A stretch of 64,000 nt of DNA from Propionivibrio soli (GCF_025770765.1 NZ_JANZKY010000007.1:203375-267374); one strand, 5' to 3'. Counted from the first letter of the stretch, positions 54,142-62,798 are shown. Notes: generated by a model from the sequence alone, not told the origin. Translations and numbers: made by a program.

Positions 54142-55095
54142 ATGCTTCCCGAACCGTATGACGATAAGGAAGAACCCAGCCATGATCCGGCCGAGCGCGC
54201 CGCCGCGGCAGCGAAGAGCACCTGGGTCAGTGTCGCCGTCAATCTCATCCTCACCGCCGCGCAGATTTCGGCGGGCTTCCTCTCCAAGTCGCAGGGGTTG
54301 ATCGCCGACGGTATCCATTCGCTCTCCGATCTCGTGGCTGACTTCGTGGTTTTGGTGGCGAACCACCACAGCCAGAAGGACGCAGATTCAGATCACCCGT
54401 ACGGCCATCATCGGTTCGAGACGGCAGCCTCGTTGGTGCTCGGCGCGCTCCTGCTTGCCGTGGGACTCGGCATGCTGTGGTCCGCGTTTCTGAAACTGGA
54501 GAATCCGCACTCCGTCCAGACGGTGCATGTCGCTGCGTTATGGGTTGCGGGTGGCGCGCTGCTCGTGAAGGAAATGCTCTTTCGCTACATGTTGGCTGTC
54601 GCCAAGCGGGTGAAGTCGAGCATGCTTGTCGCCAACGCCTGGCACGCCCGTTCGGATGCTGCGTCGTCGCTCGTCGTGGCCTTGGGTATTCTGGGCAACC
54701 TTGCGGGCTACCCCATACTCGATCCGATCGCCGCGGCGATTGTCGGGTTCATGGTCACCAAGATGGGCTGGGAGTTCGCCTGGGACGCCTTGCACGACCT
54801 GATGGACCGGGCGATCGAGGACGAGGAAGTCGCCGCCATCCGCCGAACCTTGGAGGAAACGCCAGGCGTGCAAGGCGTTCATGACATCCGCACGCGAAAG
54901 ATGGGTGACTTGATCGTAGTCGACGCGCATCTCGAAGTTGATGCCACCTTGAGTGTTGAAGAAGGGCACGACATTGCGGTGAAAGCGCGCGGTCGCGTCA
55001 TGCAGCGGCATCGCGTGTTGAATCTGATGACGCACGTCGATCCGTGGCATCGAGTGGATCTGGACCATCTGTCCATTGCTCACCGGGAAGGCTGA
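54142..55095 (+). CDS. Cation diffusion facilitator (FieF/CDF family) metal efflux protein
   Basis: About 317 residues, six membrane helices and a cytosolic CDF domain. Metal-site HxxxD-type motifs are ADGIHSLSDLVAD in helix 2 and NAWHARSDAASS in helix 5. The C-terminal part has VQGVHDIRTRKMGDLIVVDAHLEVD. It exports Zn, Fe, Mn or Co; the ligand set does not decide which. The ATG at 54142 has GAGGAG with 8-base spacing; a GTG at 54133 is an alternative. It follows the kinase by 39 bases on the same strand and could be in the same transcript. Confidence 0.9.
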   Translation: MLPEPYDDKEEPSHDPAERAAAAAKSTWVSVAVNLILTAAQISAGFLSKSQGLIADGIHSLSDLVADFVVLVANHHSQKDADSDHPYGHHRFETAASLVLGALLLAVGLGMLWSAFLKLENPHSVQTVHVAALWVAGGALLVKEMLFRYMLAVAKRVKSSMLVANAWHARSDAASSLVVALGILGNLAGYPILDPIAAAIVGFMVTKMGWEFAWDALHDLMDRAIEDEEVAAIRRTLEETPGVQGVHDIRTRKMGDLIVVDAHLEVDATLSVEEGHDIAVKARGRVMQRHRVLNLMTHVDPWHRVDLDHLSIAHREG

Positions 55096-55199
55096 ATGAA
55101 TCCAGCTTCGGCCGCGAGCGGCAGGAATGATTGACCTGGGTTGAAAGTCGTTTTGGGGGCGGTAGAATTTCCTCAAGAACACCAAGAGTAGAGGGGTAC

Positions 55200-56012
55200 A
55201 TGGCCACTGACCCGTTAGCGCTGAATAACGTGACGGTGGCTGGAAACCTCAAGGCCGCGAAATCGATGGTTTTCGTCAACGGCCTGGGTTATGACAAGAG
55301 CTTTTGGAATCGCCTGACCCCGGCGTTCGCGGACGACTACCGGCTGGTGCTCTTCGATCACATCGGTTCCGTAGCGTCGAATCAGGCCTATTTCCGCGAG
55401 AATCAATATCGCTACTTGAACGTGAGCGGATACGCGGCTGATCTGCTCGAAATCTGCACTGCGCTCAAATTGGGTGGACACACGATAGCTGTCGGCCACT
55501 CCCTTGGCGCAATGGCGGCGCTCCTGGCGTCAATTCAAGCGCCTCTCCAATTCAGCCGGCTGGTTCTGATTGGCGCTTCGCCGCGCTACGCGGATGCCGA
55601 GGGCTACCGAGGCGGATTCAGCAAAGAAAACATCGCCGCGACCTATACGGCACTGCAGCACGACTATCTCGATTGGTCGAAGCGGTTGGCTTCGCTGGCC
55701 ATGGCCACCCCCGATAAGGTTCATCTCGCGAACGCATTTGCGGAAACTCTTGCCCGCATTCCGCCCGAGATGATGCTGACCGTCCTGTGCTCGCTATTGC
55801 AGACCGACCACCGGGCCGATCTTGGCAAGGTGCGCGTTCCGACGTTGGCGATCCAGTCTCGGCAGGATTATTTCGTTCCTTTGGGCGTGGCCGAGTACAT
55901 CCAAGCCCATATCCCTGATTGCCAGTTGGCGGTCATCGATGCGGTGGGGCACTTGCCTCATGTGAGCGCGCCGGACGAAGTGATCGCCGCCATCAACCAC
56001 TTCGTTACATGA
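55200..56012 (+). CDS. Alpha/beta hydrolase, RsbQ-like
   Basis: A 270-residue alpha/beta hydrolase. It starts with a conserved NNVTVAGN segment, has the oxyanion region VFVNGLGYDKSFWN, the nucleophile elbow GHSLG (Ser101) and the terminal histidine in AVIDAVGHLPHVSAP. Length and the FDHIGSVASNQ-like strand recall RsbQ of Bacillus and the KAI2/D14 branch, small hydrolases used as signalling receptors. RsbQ works with a PAS phosphatase RsbP; no such gene is adjacent, so its partner and substrate are unknown. GAGGGG precedes the ATG at 55200. Confidence 0.85.
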   Translation: MATDPLALNNVTVAGNLKAAKSMVFVNGLGYDKSFWNRLTPAFADDYRLVLFDHIGSVASNQAYFRENQYRYLNVSGYAADLLEICTALKLGGHTIAVGHSLGAMAALLASIQAPLQFSRLVLIGASPRYADAEGYRGGFSKENIAATYTALQHDYLDWSKRLASLAMATPDKVHLANAFAETLARIPPEMMLTVLCSLLQTDHRADLGKVRVPTLAIQSRQDYFVPLGVAEYIQAHIPDCQLAVIDAVGHLPHVSAPDEVIAAINHFVT

Positions 56013-56098
56013 CGGCGAGCACGGCTCTCACGTGGCCGCTTGTGGTCAATGAGCGATAAGCCACCGGATGCGATCCGTGAAACCTGACGAACATCAGC

Positions 56099-57202
56099 TT
56101 AGCTGAGCCCGTCGCCCGCTGAGGCTGGCTGGTTATCGTTCTCAAGGTCGAAGAGACACTGGAAATACCCGGCCACGGAACTCCAGGGTTCCTGGCGATC
56201 GTATTTGTCCACCAGGATCTTGCCGACGTCGACGACGTTGGGTTTCATCTCCAGTCGTGCTCGATACGAATCACGCGAATCATGGAGGCCGTGTTTCTTG
56301 TGGTCCTGGTTGGTGTAGGAGCGGAACGATCGAATGACTCCCGGGTGCGGCAGCTCTGATTCCGGGCAGGTTGCTCCGGCAACGGGCGGCGCCCGATCGG
56401 CGTGGCCGAAGGCAAAGCTGTCTTCCACGAGATGGAGCAGGCTGCCGAACGCCATATCACGGATGTTCCGGCGTAGCGCGGAGTTGCCCAAAGTATAAAG
56501 CGTGAGAACGTCTTGCCCCGAGTTGCCAAAAAACTCTTCGAAATCATCGATCTTGACGTTGGCGAGCAGCGTGGCGCTCGGGATCTGTCCCGTGGCCACG
56601 CCCCACGAGAATTCCGCCCACATCAGGATGCGCCCGCGAGTGACGGCGGCAGGTTCGCCATCCTTCGATGCCATGGCATGGAGAAACTGCAGGTCGCCAA
56701 AATGGGAGCGATACATCATGTTCCAGCGTTTCGATTTTCCGTCGAAGAAGGTCGTCTTCGAGCGGGCTTCGGCGTGCTTGAATAACTTGTACCAGCAGAT
56801 CGGCTGGGTAACGACCCGAACCGTTTGTTCCGCTCGGCATTCGGGAATGCTCGTGGAATTCAGCTTGAATGGGGGGTCGTCGTTCCACCTGACGCCGGCC
56901 AGGATGGAGTTAGGTGCGAACTCCATGGTCGGGTCGGAGCAGCCTTCCTCGTCAATATCGCAGCCAAAAATGTACTGAGTGATTTCCTCATGAACGGGGT
57001 GGGTGAATTGATAGACACCCCAAGAGGCGACGTTAGTCGTGTAACGCTGATACCAAGCCGCATTAACCTTTACCTGATGCCTTTCGAGAGGCGTTCCTGA
57101 CGGGGAAAGCTGGAAGGCGGCAGCGGGCGACGCGATACCCACCAGATAGGCCAGAAACAACGGCCAGCGAAGATACCAATGAGCCTGCTTGCCCATGCGC
57201 AT
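56099..57202 (-). CDS. Exported protein resembling zinc-dependent phospholipase C/S1-P1 nuclease fold
   Basis: About 367 residues, with a signal peptide (YLRWPLFLAYLVGIASPAAA). Two histidine-rich motifs are spaced as in zinc-dependent phospholipase C: THPVHEEITQYIFGC near residue 70, and SLLHLVEDSFAFGHADR in the second half; further histidines and aspartates lie between. The many cysteines suggest disulfides and an extracytoplasmic place. No substrate can be named, and homology is judged only from these motifs. The ATG at 57202 has GGAGGAG upstream. It is a monocistron in convergent orientation to the hydrolase. Confidence 0.55.
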   Translation of the reverse strand: MRMGKQAHWYLRWPLFLAYLVGIASPAAAFQLSPSGTPLERHQVKVNAAWYQRYTTNVASWGVYQFTHPVHEEITQYIFGCDIDEEGCSDPTMEFAPNSILAGVRWNDDPPFKLNSTSIPECRAEQTVRVVTQPICWYKLFKHAEARSKTTFFDGKSKRWNMMYRSHFGDLQFLHAMASKDGEPAAVTRGRILMWAEFSWGVATGQIPSATLLANVKIDDFEEFFGNSGQDVLTLYTLGNSALRRNIRDMAFGSLLHLVEDSFAFGHADRAPPVAGATCPESELPHPGVIRSFRSYTNQDHKKHGLHDSRDSYRARLEMKPNVVDVGKILVDKYDRQEPWSSVAGYFQCLFDLENDNQPASAGDGLS

Positions 57203-57298
57203 GAGTGACTCCTCCAGATCGGGTACAGGAATTATCCATCCGACATTGACGAAATGCCACGTGGGCGTTCCCTGAATCGCCACAGTTCATCCGCACGT

Positions 57299-57916
57299 TC
57301 ATTTCATCGAGAACGCCGCCAGGCTGAGGCCGAGCGCTACAAGCACGGCGCCGATGCTGCGCTCGACGATGTGCCTCGAGGTTGCAACGAAACGCTTGGC
57401 GACATCGGAAGAGAACGCGTAGGCGACCAAGACAAACCAGGAAAAATGGGCCAGGGACATGAAGGCGCCGTAACCTAGTTGCACCGCGAACGGCGTGCTT
57501 GGGCTAATGACTTGAGTAAACAACGCAACAACGAACAGCGTCGTCTTGGGGTTTAATGCATTGGTCAGAAAGCCGATCTTCAGCGCATCGAGATCGGACA
57601 GCGGTTCGGCAACCTTGACCACCTGTTCCGGATCGGCCTTTTTCGCCCGTAGCATCGTGACGCCGAGGTAGATCAGGTAGGCCGCGCCAATGAATTTGAT
57701 CAGGTTGAAGAGCAGGATCGATTTCGAAATCAGAAGCCCGATGCCCGCCATTGAATAAGCGACATGAACCAGCACGCCCAGGGATATTCCCGTGGCGGTC
57801 AGTACGCCGGCACGGCGCGACAGAACCATACTGTTGCGCGTCACCATGGCGAAATCCGCCCCCGGGCTGATGACGGCAAGTATCGTGATTGTGGCGACGG
57901 CTAGCATCTCGATCAT
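57299..57916 (-). CDS. LysE/RhtB family amino-acid exporter
   Basis: A 205-residue membrane protein with six helices. The family signature SPGADFAMVTRNSMVLSRRAGVLTATGISLGVLVH is near the N-terminus and a central charged loop (LRAKKADPEQVVK) divides the helices. RhtB relatives export homoserine, threonine, lysine or other amino acids; the substrate is open. GGAAAA lies before the ATG. A single gene, 96 bases upstream of the PLC-like protein in the same orientation. Confidence 0.9.
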   Translation of the reverse strand: MIEMLAVATITILAVISPGADFAMVTRNSMVLSRRAGVLTATGISLGVLVHVAYSMAGIGLLISKSILLFNLIKFIGAAYLIYLGVTMLRAKKADPEQVVKVAEPLSDLDALKIGFLTNALNPKTTLFVVALFTQVISPSTPFAVQLGYGAFMSLAHFSWFVLVAYAFSSDVAKRFVATSRHIVERSIGAVLVALGLSLAAFSMK

Positions 57917-57989
57917 GTTTTTTCCATTACGGGGTTATAGCGCCGCAAAGGGCGTGTGGAATGCGGTTTGACTCACCGACGGTGTGCGG

Positions 57990-58646
57990 TTATCTCTGCA
58001 GCGTCCGGCGGAAAGCCGCGGTGACGCATAGTGACCGTGCCCATGCGAAGAGAGCGACATATCCCTTCTTCGCAAGGAAATACATAACCATCAGCGGCAT
58101 CACCATCAAGGCTTGAACAAGCTGCATCTTAACCGACCCGATCCCCTCAATGACCGACGCGAAATAGCTCATTCGTCCGGTAGCGTAGTTTGCCCAACCG
58201 AATGCAATCGGCAGATAGATCAAGGTCAGGAAAAGCCATGCACCAGTGACAATCGGAGCGGCCGCGAGCAATTGTTCGGTAAAGCGATTGGCGCAAACAA
58301 AGTGCATTGCGGCAACCAGCATCAATAGGCCGACCAGTGCAACGGAGTAGGGCGGTGCGCCTATGAAGGCCAAGCTATACGATACGCACAGCACAGCGAA
58401 TAGCATGGGCAGTTTTGAGCGCCAGCGTATTGAAATAGCCGCCGCCCCCAAGACAACGAGAAGAACGGACAGAACAAACGCTCTTTCAAGAAAGATAAAA
58501 CGCGGTACCCCTGTGTAGATCAGGATCAGGTCGACCCAAAGCAAAGGGACCGCTAGGTACAGAGCAAGAAGCTTCACGGCGATGAGTGCCGCTTGTTTTG
58601 CCGGGATTTTCACGTTGTGCCCCAACACTTGAGCTGAACCGACCAT
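57990..58646 (-). CDS. Hypothetical polytopic membrane protein
   Basis: About 218 residues, with six or seven hydrophobic helices and no recognised domain. The start is uncertain: an ATG at 58646 lacks a Shine-Dalgarno sequence, while a GTG at 58613 has GGGG six bases upstream and would begin KIPAKQAALIAVKLLALYLA, a natural first helix. Neighbours on both sides are membrane proteins in the same orientation. I cannot assign a function. Confidence 0.6.
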   Translation of the reverse strand: MVGSAQVLGHNVKIPAKQAALIAVKLLALYLAVPLLWVDLILIYTGVPRFIFLERAFVLSVLLVVLGAAAISIRWRSKLPMLFAVLCVSYSLAFIGAPPYSVALVGLLMLVAAMHFVCANRFTEQLLAAAPIVTGAWLFLTLIYLPIAFGWANYATGRMSYFASVIEGIGSVKMQLVQALMVMPLMVMYFLAKKGYVALFAWARSLCVTAAFRRTLQR

Positions 58647-58762
58647 AGAAGCAAGCGCCACTGGCAGGCGGGATCAACATGATAAGCGGCTCGTGACGGT
58701 CAGTGGGCTTTTCCGGAGCGGGTCGATTCGAGTGAAGAATTAGGCTCCACTGTGGAACGCCG

Positions 58763-59221
58763 TTACTTGCTCGCGGGGCTTACGGTAGCCTCAGGCGCAG
58801 GTGGTGATGAACTCACGCCCCCCTTCTGTTGGGTGCTTCCCTGATCCTTCGTTATGTCTTTGGCCTGAACTGTAGATGGTTGGTTGAGCGTCGACTGGAC
58901 GACGCTTTGCTGTCCGAAGTAGTAGCCGAGAACGAGCGTCATAATCGGAGGGATTACCTTGACCATCGTATCAAAGATATCCTTCCCTGCGGGGTTCGCG
59001 GGATTCTGCGTGCTTAGCGACGCGTATATGGCGACGCAGAGCAAGAGTATGAAGGCCAAGACCGCCAGGACGCCGGCAGCGAAGAAGAGCTTCCGTACCT
59101 GGAAGAATGAGTCGGCGTCGTACGTGATACTTAGGTGAGAAGGCTGGAATAGCCCAGAGATCAGCAGTACCACCAAGACGCCTGCTATCGCAACTATCGT
59201 CCATATTGACCATGCACTCAT
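58763..59221 (-). CDS. Hypothetical membrane protein with polar C-terminal tail
   Basis: A 152-residue protein with an N-terminal helix (WTIVAIAGVLVVLLISGLF), a second (FFAAGVLAVLAFILLLCVA), a third short one (IPPIMTLVLGYYFG) and a Gln/Thr/Ser/Pro-rich disordered tail (VSSSPPAPEATVSPASK). The ATG at 59221 has GGGAG 7 bases upstream; a longer frame from 59368 is unlikely. No family is recognised. It could be a membrane anchor or stress protein, but that is not supported. Confidence 0.6.
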   Translation of the reverse strand: MSAWSIWTIVAIAGVLVVLLISGLFQPSHLSITYDADSFFQVRKLFFAAGVLAVLAFILLLCVAIYASLSTQNPANPAGKDIFDTMVKVIPPIMTLVLGYYFGQQSVVQSTLNQPSTVQAKDITKDQGSTQQKGGVSSSPPAPEATVSPASK

Positions 59222-59318
59222 GACTATCTCCCGTGGTGAAGAGATTTGCACAGCGAGGACTAACATCTGAATTCGAGGACCTACGCGCGTGATCGCGCGA
59301 GTTGGGTGAAATAGTAGG

Positions 59319-59684
59319 TCAGACCTCGCGATTCCCGAGGACGGAGGTCGGTTCTTCAATGGGAACAACGACCACAGCGGTACCGTAGCAAAGAACTTCA
59401 GTTAATCCGGCCATCAGTTCTGTAGCGTCGTAGCGCACTCCGATGATCGCGTTGGCTCTTAGCGATTGACCGTGCTGTCGCATGAGCTGAAAGGTTTCTG
59501 AACGTGCACGTTCGCAGAGCTCCGTATAGATCGTGATGTTGCCTCCGAACAATGACTGAAGGCCGCCGAAGAAATTTCCAACGATTGATCGCGACCGAAC
59601 CGTGATCCCTCGAACGACACCAAGATTCTTCGTAATCCGATAGCCGGGCAGCTCGAAGGCGGTGGTAATCATCGCGTTGTCCAT
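59319..59684 (-). CDS. YbjQ/UPF0145 family protein
   Basis: About 121 residues. The family core is clear: TTAFELPGYRITKNLGVVRG at the start and the LRANAIIGVRYDA segment, followed by the terminal VLCYGTAVVV strand. Proteins of this family form a pentameric beta-barrel-like assembly and have been called heavy-metal-binding, but the function is not settled. The second of two consecutive ATGs is preferred because GGAG is then five bases away. No operon partner is obvious. Confidence 0.85.
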   Translation of the reverse strand: MDNAMITTAFELPGYRITKNLGVVRGITVRSRSIVGNFFGGLQSLFGGNITIYTELCERARSETFQLMRQHGQSLRANAIIGVRYDATELMAGLTEVLCYGTAVVVVPIEEPTSVLGNREV

Positions 59685-59875
59685 CATGTCTCCAGACTTT
59701 ATTGATACGTAATTGGCGTCAGGGCTTCTCGAAGAGTATAGATGGCTTCATCGGGTCTGGCATCCGATGTGAGGCGGCACCGACGGCAAGCCAGTCCAGG
59801 ACGTTGGAAGAGTGAGACGCATAGCCTGGAAGCGGGCAGATTGGCCGACCGTTGGGCCTCGCCTCGGCCGAGGAA

Positions 59876-60478
59876 TCAGGCGTCGTCGGCGCCGATCCAG
59901 CCAACTTTGATACGCCAAGCCTTCTCTTCTGCCTTGCGTGCTTGGTACTGCTCGGCGGTTGGGTATGGCCCTCCTTGCAGTCGCACCAAATGTTCTGCAA
60001 CCGTCCCAAGTCCTACCGAGAGTCGGCGCGCATTGACGGACTCAGGGTCCTCGGTTGAGCAGAGTCGCGGGCCGTCCGGCGTGACTTCGAACTGTGTGCC
60101 GTACCGTTGAGGGAGCCCCTCGGAAACCCGGACACGATCATAGATGTACGCGAACTGCCAAGCGGGGACTCTGCCTGCGGCGACTTCGCGGTCAAGCAGC
60201 TCGCAGCAAGTGCGCATGAACCCTGGCTCCGAGATCGCATGCTGCGCAATCAGCCAAGCGGCTTCCGCGCCATCACGACCAACCAGTTGTTCGTTAGGCC
60301 AACCAACCTGTTTGATGATCTCGCGCAGTTCGTTTGCGTTGTCCCGGTGTACGGCTTCCATACGCGGGTGATAGCCATGATAGAGCGAACCGTCTTGTGC
60401 CAGCTCTTCGCGCATGCTCAAGTCGCGGTGCTGCAAACGGAGAAGAGTATGTCGAAGGTTCCCTGCGTTCGAAGCCAT
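59876..60478 (-). CDS. DUF6624 family protein, probable former integron cassette gene
   Basis: A 200-residue soluble protein whose core, LREIIKQVGWPNEQLVGRDGAEAAWLIAQHA, matches the DUF6624 pattern; function unknown. Its ATG lies ten bases downstream of a degenerate attC-like sequence (60488-60527), the distance seen for cassette genes in the array at 62-64 kb. Twelve bases after its stop there is a GCCCAAC core, but no matching second half was found. This makes it a likely fossil cassette now fixed in the chromosome. No Shine-Dalgarno sequence is evident, which is common in cassettes. Confidence 0.7.
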   Translation of the reverse strand: MASNAGNLRHTLLRLQHRDLSMREELAQDGSLYHGYHPRMEAVHRDNANELREIIKQVGWPNEQLVGRDGAEAAWLIAQHAISEPGFMRTCCELLDREVAAGRVPAWQFAYIYDRVRVSEGLPQRYGTQFEVTPDGPRLCSTEDPESVNARRLSVGLGTVAEHLVRLQGGPYPTAEQYQARKAEEKAWRIKVGWIGADDA

Positions 60479-60487
60479 GATGGTATC

Positions 60488-60527
60488 GAGTAACGTAGAA
60501 CAACCGGCGCTGCGCGGCTTTTTCGCG
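60488..60527 (-). repeat. Degenerate attC half-site
   Basis: About 40 bases here align to the start of attC3 (63261 onward) with roughly 35 matches and one gap, including TAACGTAGA, AACCGGCGC and GCGCGGCTTT. Homology stops after TTCGCG, so the other half of the site is lost. On the minus strand it ends GTTACTC, a decayed GTTRRRY core. Confidence 0.6.
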
Positions 60528-61036
60528 GATATACAACTGCACGCGCTTTCTTCACGCTACAACAATAGATTACTCACCTTGCATTCTAGGGAAGGGAATA
60601 TATGATGAATTAGTACTCTTTTTGGGTAACCACATGGTTTATCGGCACATCGCTGACGCGTCGAGTTTAGCAAGCGCTGAACGTCGCGAGCGCGAGAGTG
60701 GAAAATGTGGCCGAAGAATACATAAGAGGAGAGACTGTGGCGGCGCCTGAACCTGAATGACTGCGAAGGGGAAGCTGCGTGGGCGGTTAAAACCGTGGGG
60801 TGACCTACAGGAGCATGCCTAGGAGAGACCAATAAAGACGGGAGGTGGGCGCAAGCGTGTTGAGACGACTGAAGGATGAGGTTTGCTGGTATATGACTTA
60901 GGAGCTCTACCGTTGAGTTTGGGGGACTGACACTGACATAGCGCTTGAAACATACCACTAAGCTTCACGTCGTAGCGCAGCTGAACAGTAATGCATCCAT
61001 GTATTAACAATGTTGGGCGCTGGAGGAGAGAGAATC
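60528..61036. other. Intergenic region, no gene seen
   Basis: About 500 bases between the DUF6624 gene and a lipoprotein gene, less GC-rich than the rest of the window in parts. Frames within it lack convincing starts and recognisable products. The lipoprotein promoter must be here. It may be debris of lost cassettes. Confidence 0.35.
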
Positions 61037-62047
61037 ATGCCGAGCTGGAAGTGGATCGCACGGGCGACTGGGCTTATTTGTCTGCTGTTGTCGCTATTGG
61101 GGTCAAGCTGCCAAATTCCGCCCGCATCGACGGAGCAGATTCTTCGCGATGCGGTGGAACAGCTTAGCAGCGAGTCGTCCAACTGGCGGCAGATCTTGGA
61201 GGAAACTCGAGACAAGTTGGTTAGCGACGCCCAATCGTCAATACGGAACGAAGTGAGCGTTGTGTTATCGCGAGCGGTTGCGGCGGCCGGTTCAGAGGTC
61301 ATGTGTGTAACGGACTTCATTCGCGATCGCGCCAAACAAGACCTGCTAAGAATTCTCGACCGGCTGGAGGGGCGCACACCGAGCCCAACGCTTCCCGTAT
61401 TTTGCCAAGTCATTCCACAGAGTGTGGATGCCGAGTTGGTCCCGAATAGGCTGCGCTTGCTTGAGTACTATGGGTATGACTTCGATCGATCGCCAATTGC
61501 TGCCTACCTGGAGAACTCAAATGGACGTACCAATGTCTCGCGGTACTTGGATTTTCCGACGCACTACCACATGACCCTGAACCTTGGTACTCAGGGCGTT
61601 GCTATCGGTCCTAACAGTCGTCGGTTTGTGTTTGCCTGGGATGGGAGAGACCAGGCCTCTGTGGCTATTACCCAGTCTCCGCCGCCGCCAGTACGTCCGA
61701 CCTACTTCATAAGCATTAGAACTTGGGACATGGAGGCCGGCGCGGCCGCCTCCGATGGAAAGGTGTTCGTAACGTTTGTGGGTTCGCATGCAACTTCTGA
61801 TGAACTGCGTGTGCCAGGAGACTTCCGCCGTGGAGAGGTGGAGACGGCTTCGTTCGTATCCGATGATCTTGGCAATGTCTCCAGCGTGACAATTCGCTAT
61901 GACGATGGTGTGGAGAATAATGCGTGGGCGTTGGACTGGATTGAGATTAAAAACATGACCGCTGCTGCGACTTGGTTGTGCCGGGCGAACACTTGGCTAG
62001 GGCATCAAGCACCCTTGACGAAAAATGTACTCTGCGCCCGTCAGTAG
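61037..62047 (+). CDS. Lipoprotein with C-terminal PLAT/LH2-like domain
   Basis: A 336-residue protein with a lipoprotein signal (cysteine at residue 25, LLGSSC). An N-terminal coiled-coil-like region (about 30-110) is rich in Glu, Arg and Ser. The C-terminal third follows the PLAT domain pattern: YFISIRTWDMEAGAAASDG, VFVTFVGSHATSDEL, FRRGEVETASFVSDDLGNVS, and NAWALDWIEIKN. PLAT domains usually bind lipids or proteins at membranes in eukaryotes and some bacteria. The ATG at 61037 follows GGAGGAGAG. It is on the opposite strand to the adjacent cassette array. Function is otherwise unknown. Confidence 0.6.
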   Translation: MPSWKWIARATGLICLLLSLLGSSCQIPPASTEQILRDAVEQLSSESSNWRQILEETRDKLVSDAQSSIRNEVSVVLSRAVAAAGSEVMCVTDFIRDRAKQDLLRILDRLEGRTPSPTLPVFCQVIPQSVDAELVPNRLRLLEYYGYDFDRSPIAAYLENSNGRTNVSRYLDFPTHYHMTLNLGTQGVAIGPNSRRFVFAWDGRDQASVAITQSPPPPVRPTYFISIRTWDMEAGAAASDGKVFVTFVGSHATSDELRVPGDFRRGEVETASFVSDDLGNVSSVTIRYDDGVENNAWALDWIEIKNMTAAATWLCRANTWLGHQAPLTKNVLCARQ

Positions 62048-62257
62048 CCGGAGTCAGTCCTGCGCTAGACAACGAAGCTAAGGAGAAATACTTCCATCGG
62101 TGCATCGTGCCTCGGCCCATCAAAGTCATTCTCTTCGCCTACAGTCGGAGTGACAAACTATCGGTTCCGTATTCGTTCGCGAAACAACCTGGAACTCTGG
62201 GTTGTTCCAGGATATCCGTTGAAATAGTCCGGGCGGATGCGCCATGGCTCTCAAGAC
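62048..62257. other. Spacer between the lipoprotein gene and the end of the cassette array
   Basis: No gene or complete attC is recognised in these 210 bases. It marks the junction of ordinary chromosome and the distal end of the integron array. Confidence 0.4.
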
Positions 62258-62335
62258 GGCTAACGTTCGACGTAAGGGGCGCCCGCAAGCGGGCGCAGCC
62301 CGCTTGTGGGCGTCCCCTTGACGGAGGGGTTAGGT
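62258..62335 (-). repeat. attC site 1 (most distal)
   Basis: 78 bp. On the minus strand it begins ACCTAAC and ends GTTAGCC; the arms pair, with an inner hairpin (CCCACAAGCGGGC with GCCCGCTTGCGGGC). The end near 62335 matches RYYYAAC exactly; the other end deviates at one purine. Confidence 0.8.
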
Positions 62336-62682
62336 GCAACGAATGGGCACCTACCGTGTTGGCGCTGAAGAAGGCTCAAATGGCGCTGGGAACCAGAGCA
62401 AGAGCTATGAATGAGCAAGGCTGCAACGGGCTTCATTTTCGACCGTGATTCTGCGCTCGAACCGATGCAGGGGCACCTCCCGCACTGAGCGCGGAGGGTG
62501 AGCGAAGGCACAAATCTGGCTCGCCACGCGCGACGACGGCCGACTTGGCGCGGGATCACCCTTCGACCAGCGCTCCGACGAAGGCAAAGAGACCCCCTCA
62601 CCAGGCTACGCCGATGGAAGATGAGGCATTTGATGGCAACCGTTCGATCACTGGCTCGGCGACTAGACGTGAAGGCCTTCAC
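62260..62682 (-). CDS. Possible cassette-encoded protein with an attC-encoded tail
   Basis: A 140-residue Arg/Ser/Cys-rich frame starting 18 bases after attC2, as expected for a cassette gene. It has no stop before attC1; its last 26 residues (from VAPNPSVKGTPTSG) are translated from attC1 and it stops in the final GTTAG. No domain is recognised and the composition is poor for a folded protein, so the cassette may instead be non-coding or hold a promoter. Confidence 0.3.
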   Translation of the reverse strand: MKAFTSSRRASDRTVAIKCLIFHRRSLVRGSLCLRRSAGRRVIPRQVGRRRAWRARFVPSLTLRAQCGRCPCIGSSAESRSKMKPVAALLIHSSCSGSQRHLSLLQRQHGRCPFVAPNPSVKGTPTSGLRPLAGAPYVER

Positions 62683-62699
62683 TGCTCACCCACCTCCGC

Positions 62700-62798
62700 A
62701 CCTAACGTTTGACGTGAGGGGCCGCCGTAGCGGCGAAGCCGCGAAGGGAACCCACAAGCGCAGCTTGTGGGCGGTCCCTCTCGACGGAATGGTTAGGC
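62700..62798 (-). repeat. attC site 2
   Basis: 99 bp with perfect cores: GCCTAAC (62798-62792) and GTTAGGT (62706-62700) on the minus strand. The middle folds into stacked hairpins (CCACAAGC/GCTTGTGG and GCGGC/GCCGC). Sequence near the right-hand core (CGTTTGACGTGAGGGGC) is nearly the same as in attC1. Confidence 0.9.

Noticed and set aside
59839..59875. GCCCAAC core after the DUF6624 stop as a second attC
   Set aside because: Only one core is present; no matching GTTRRRY end or palindromic body could be found within 120 bases on the minus strand.
60557..60958. Minus-strand 133-residue frame
   Set aside because: Ser/His/Leu-rich without motif or ribosome-binding site, in a low-information intergenic region.
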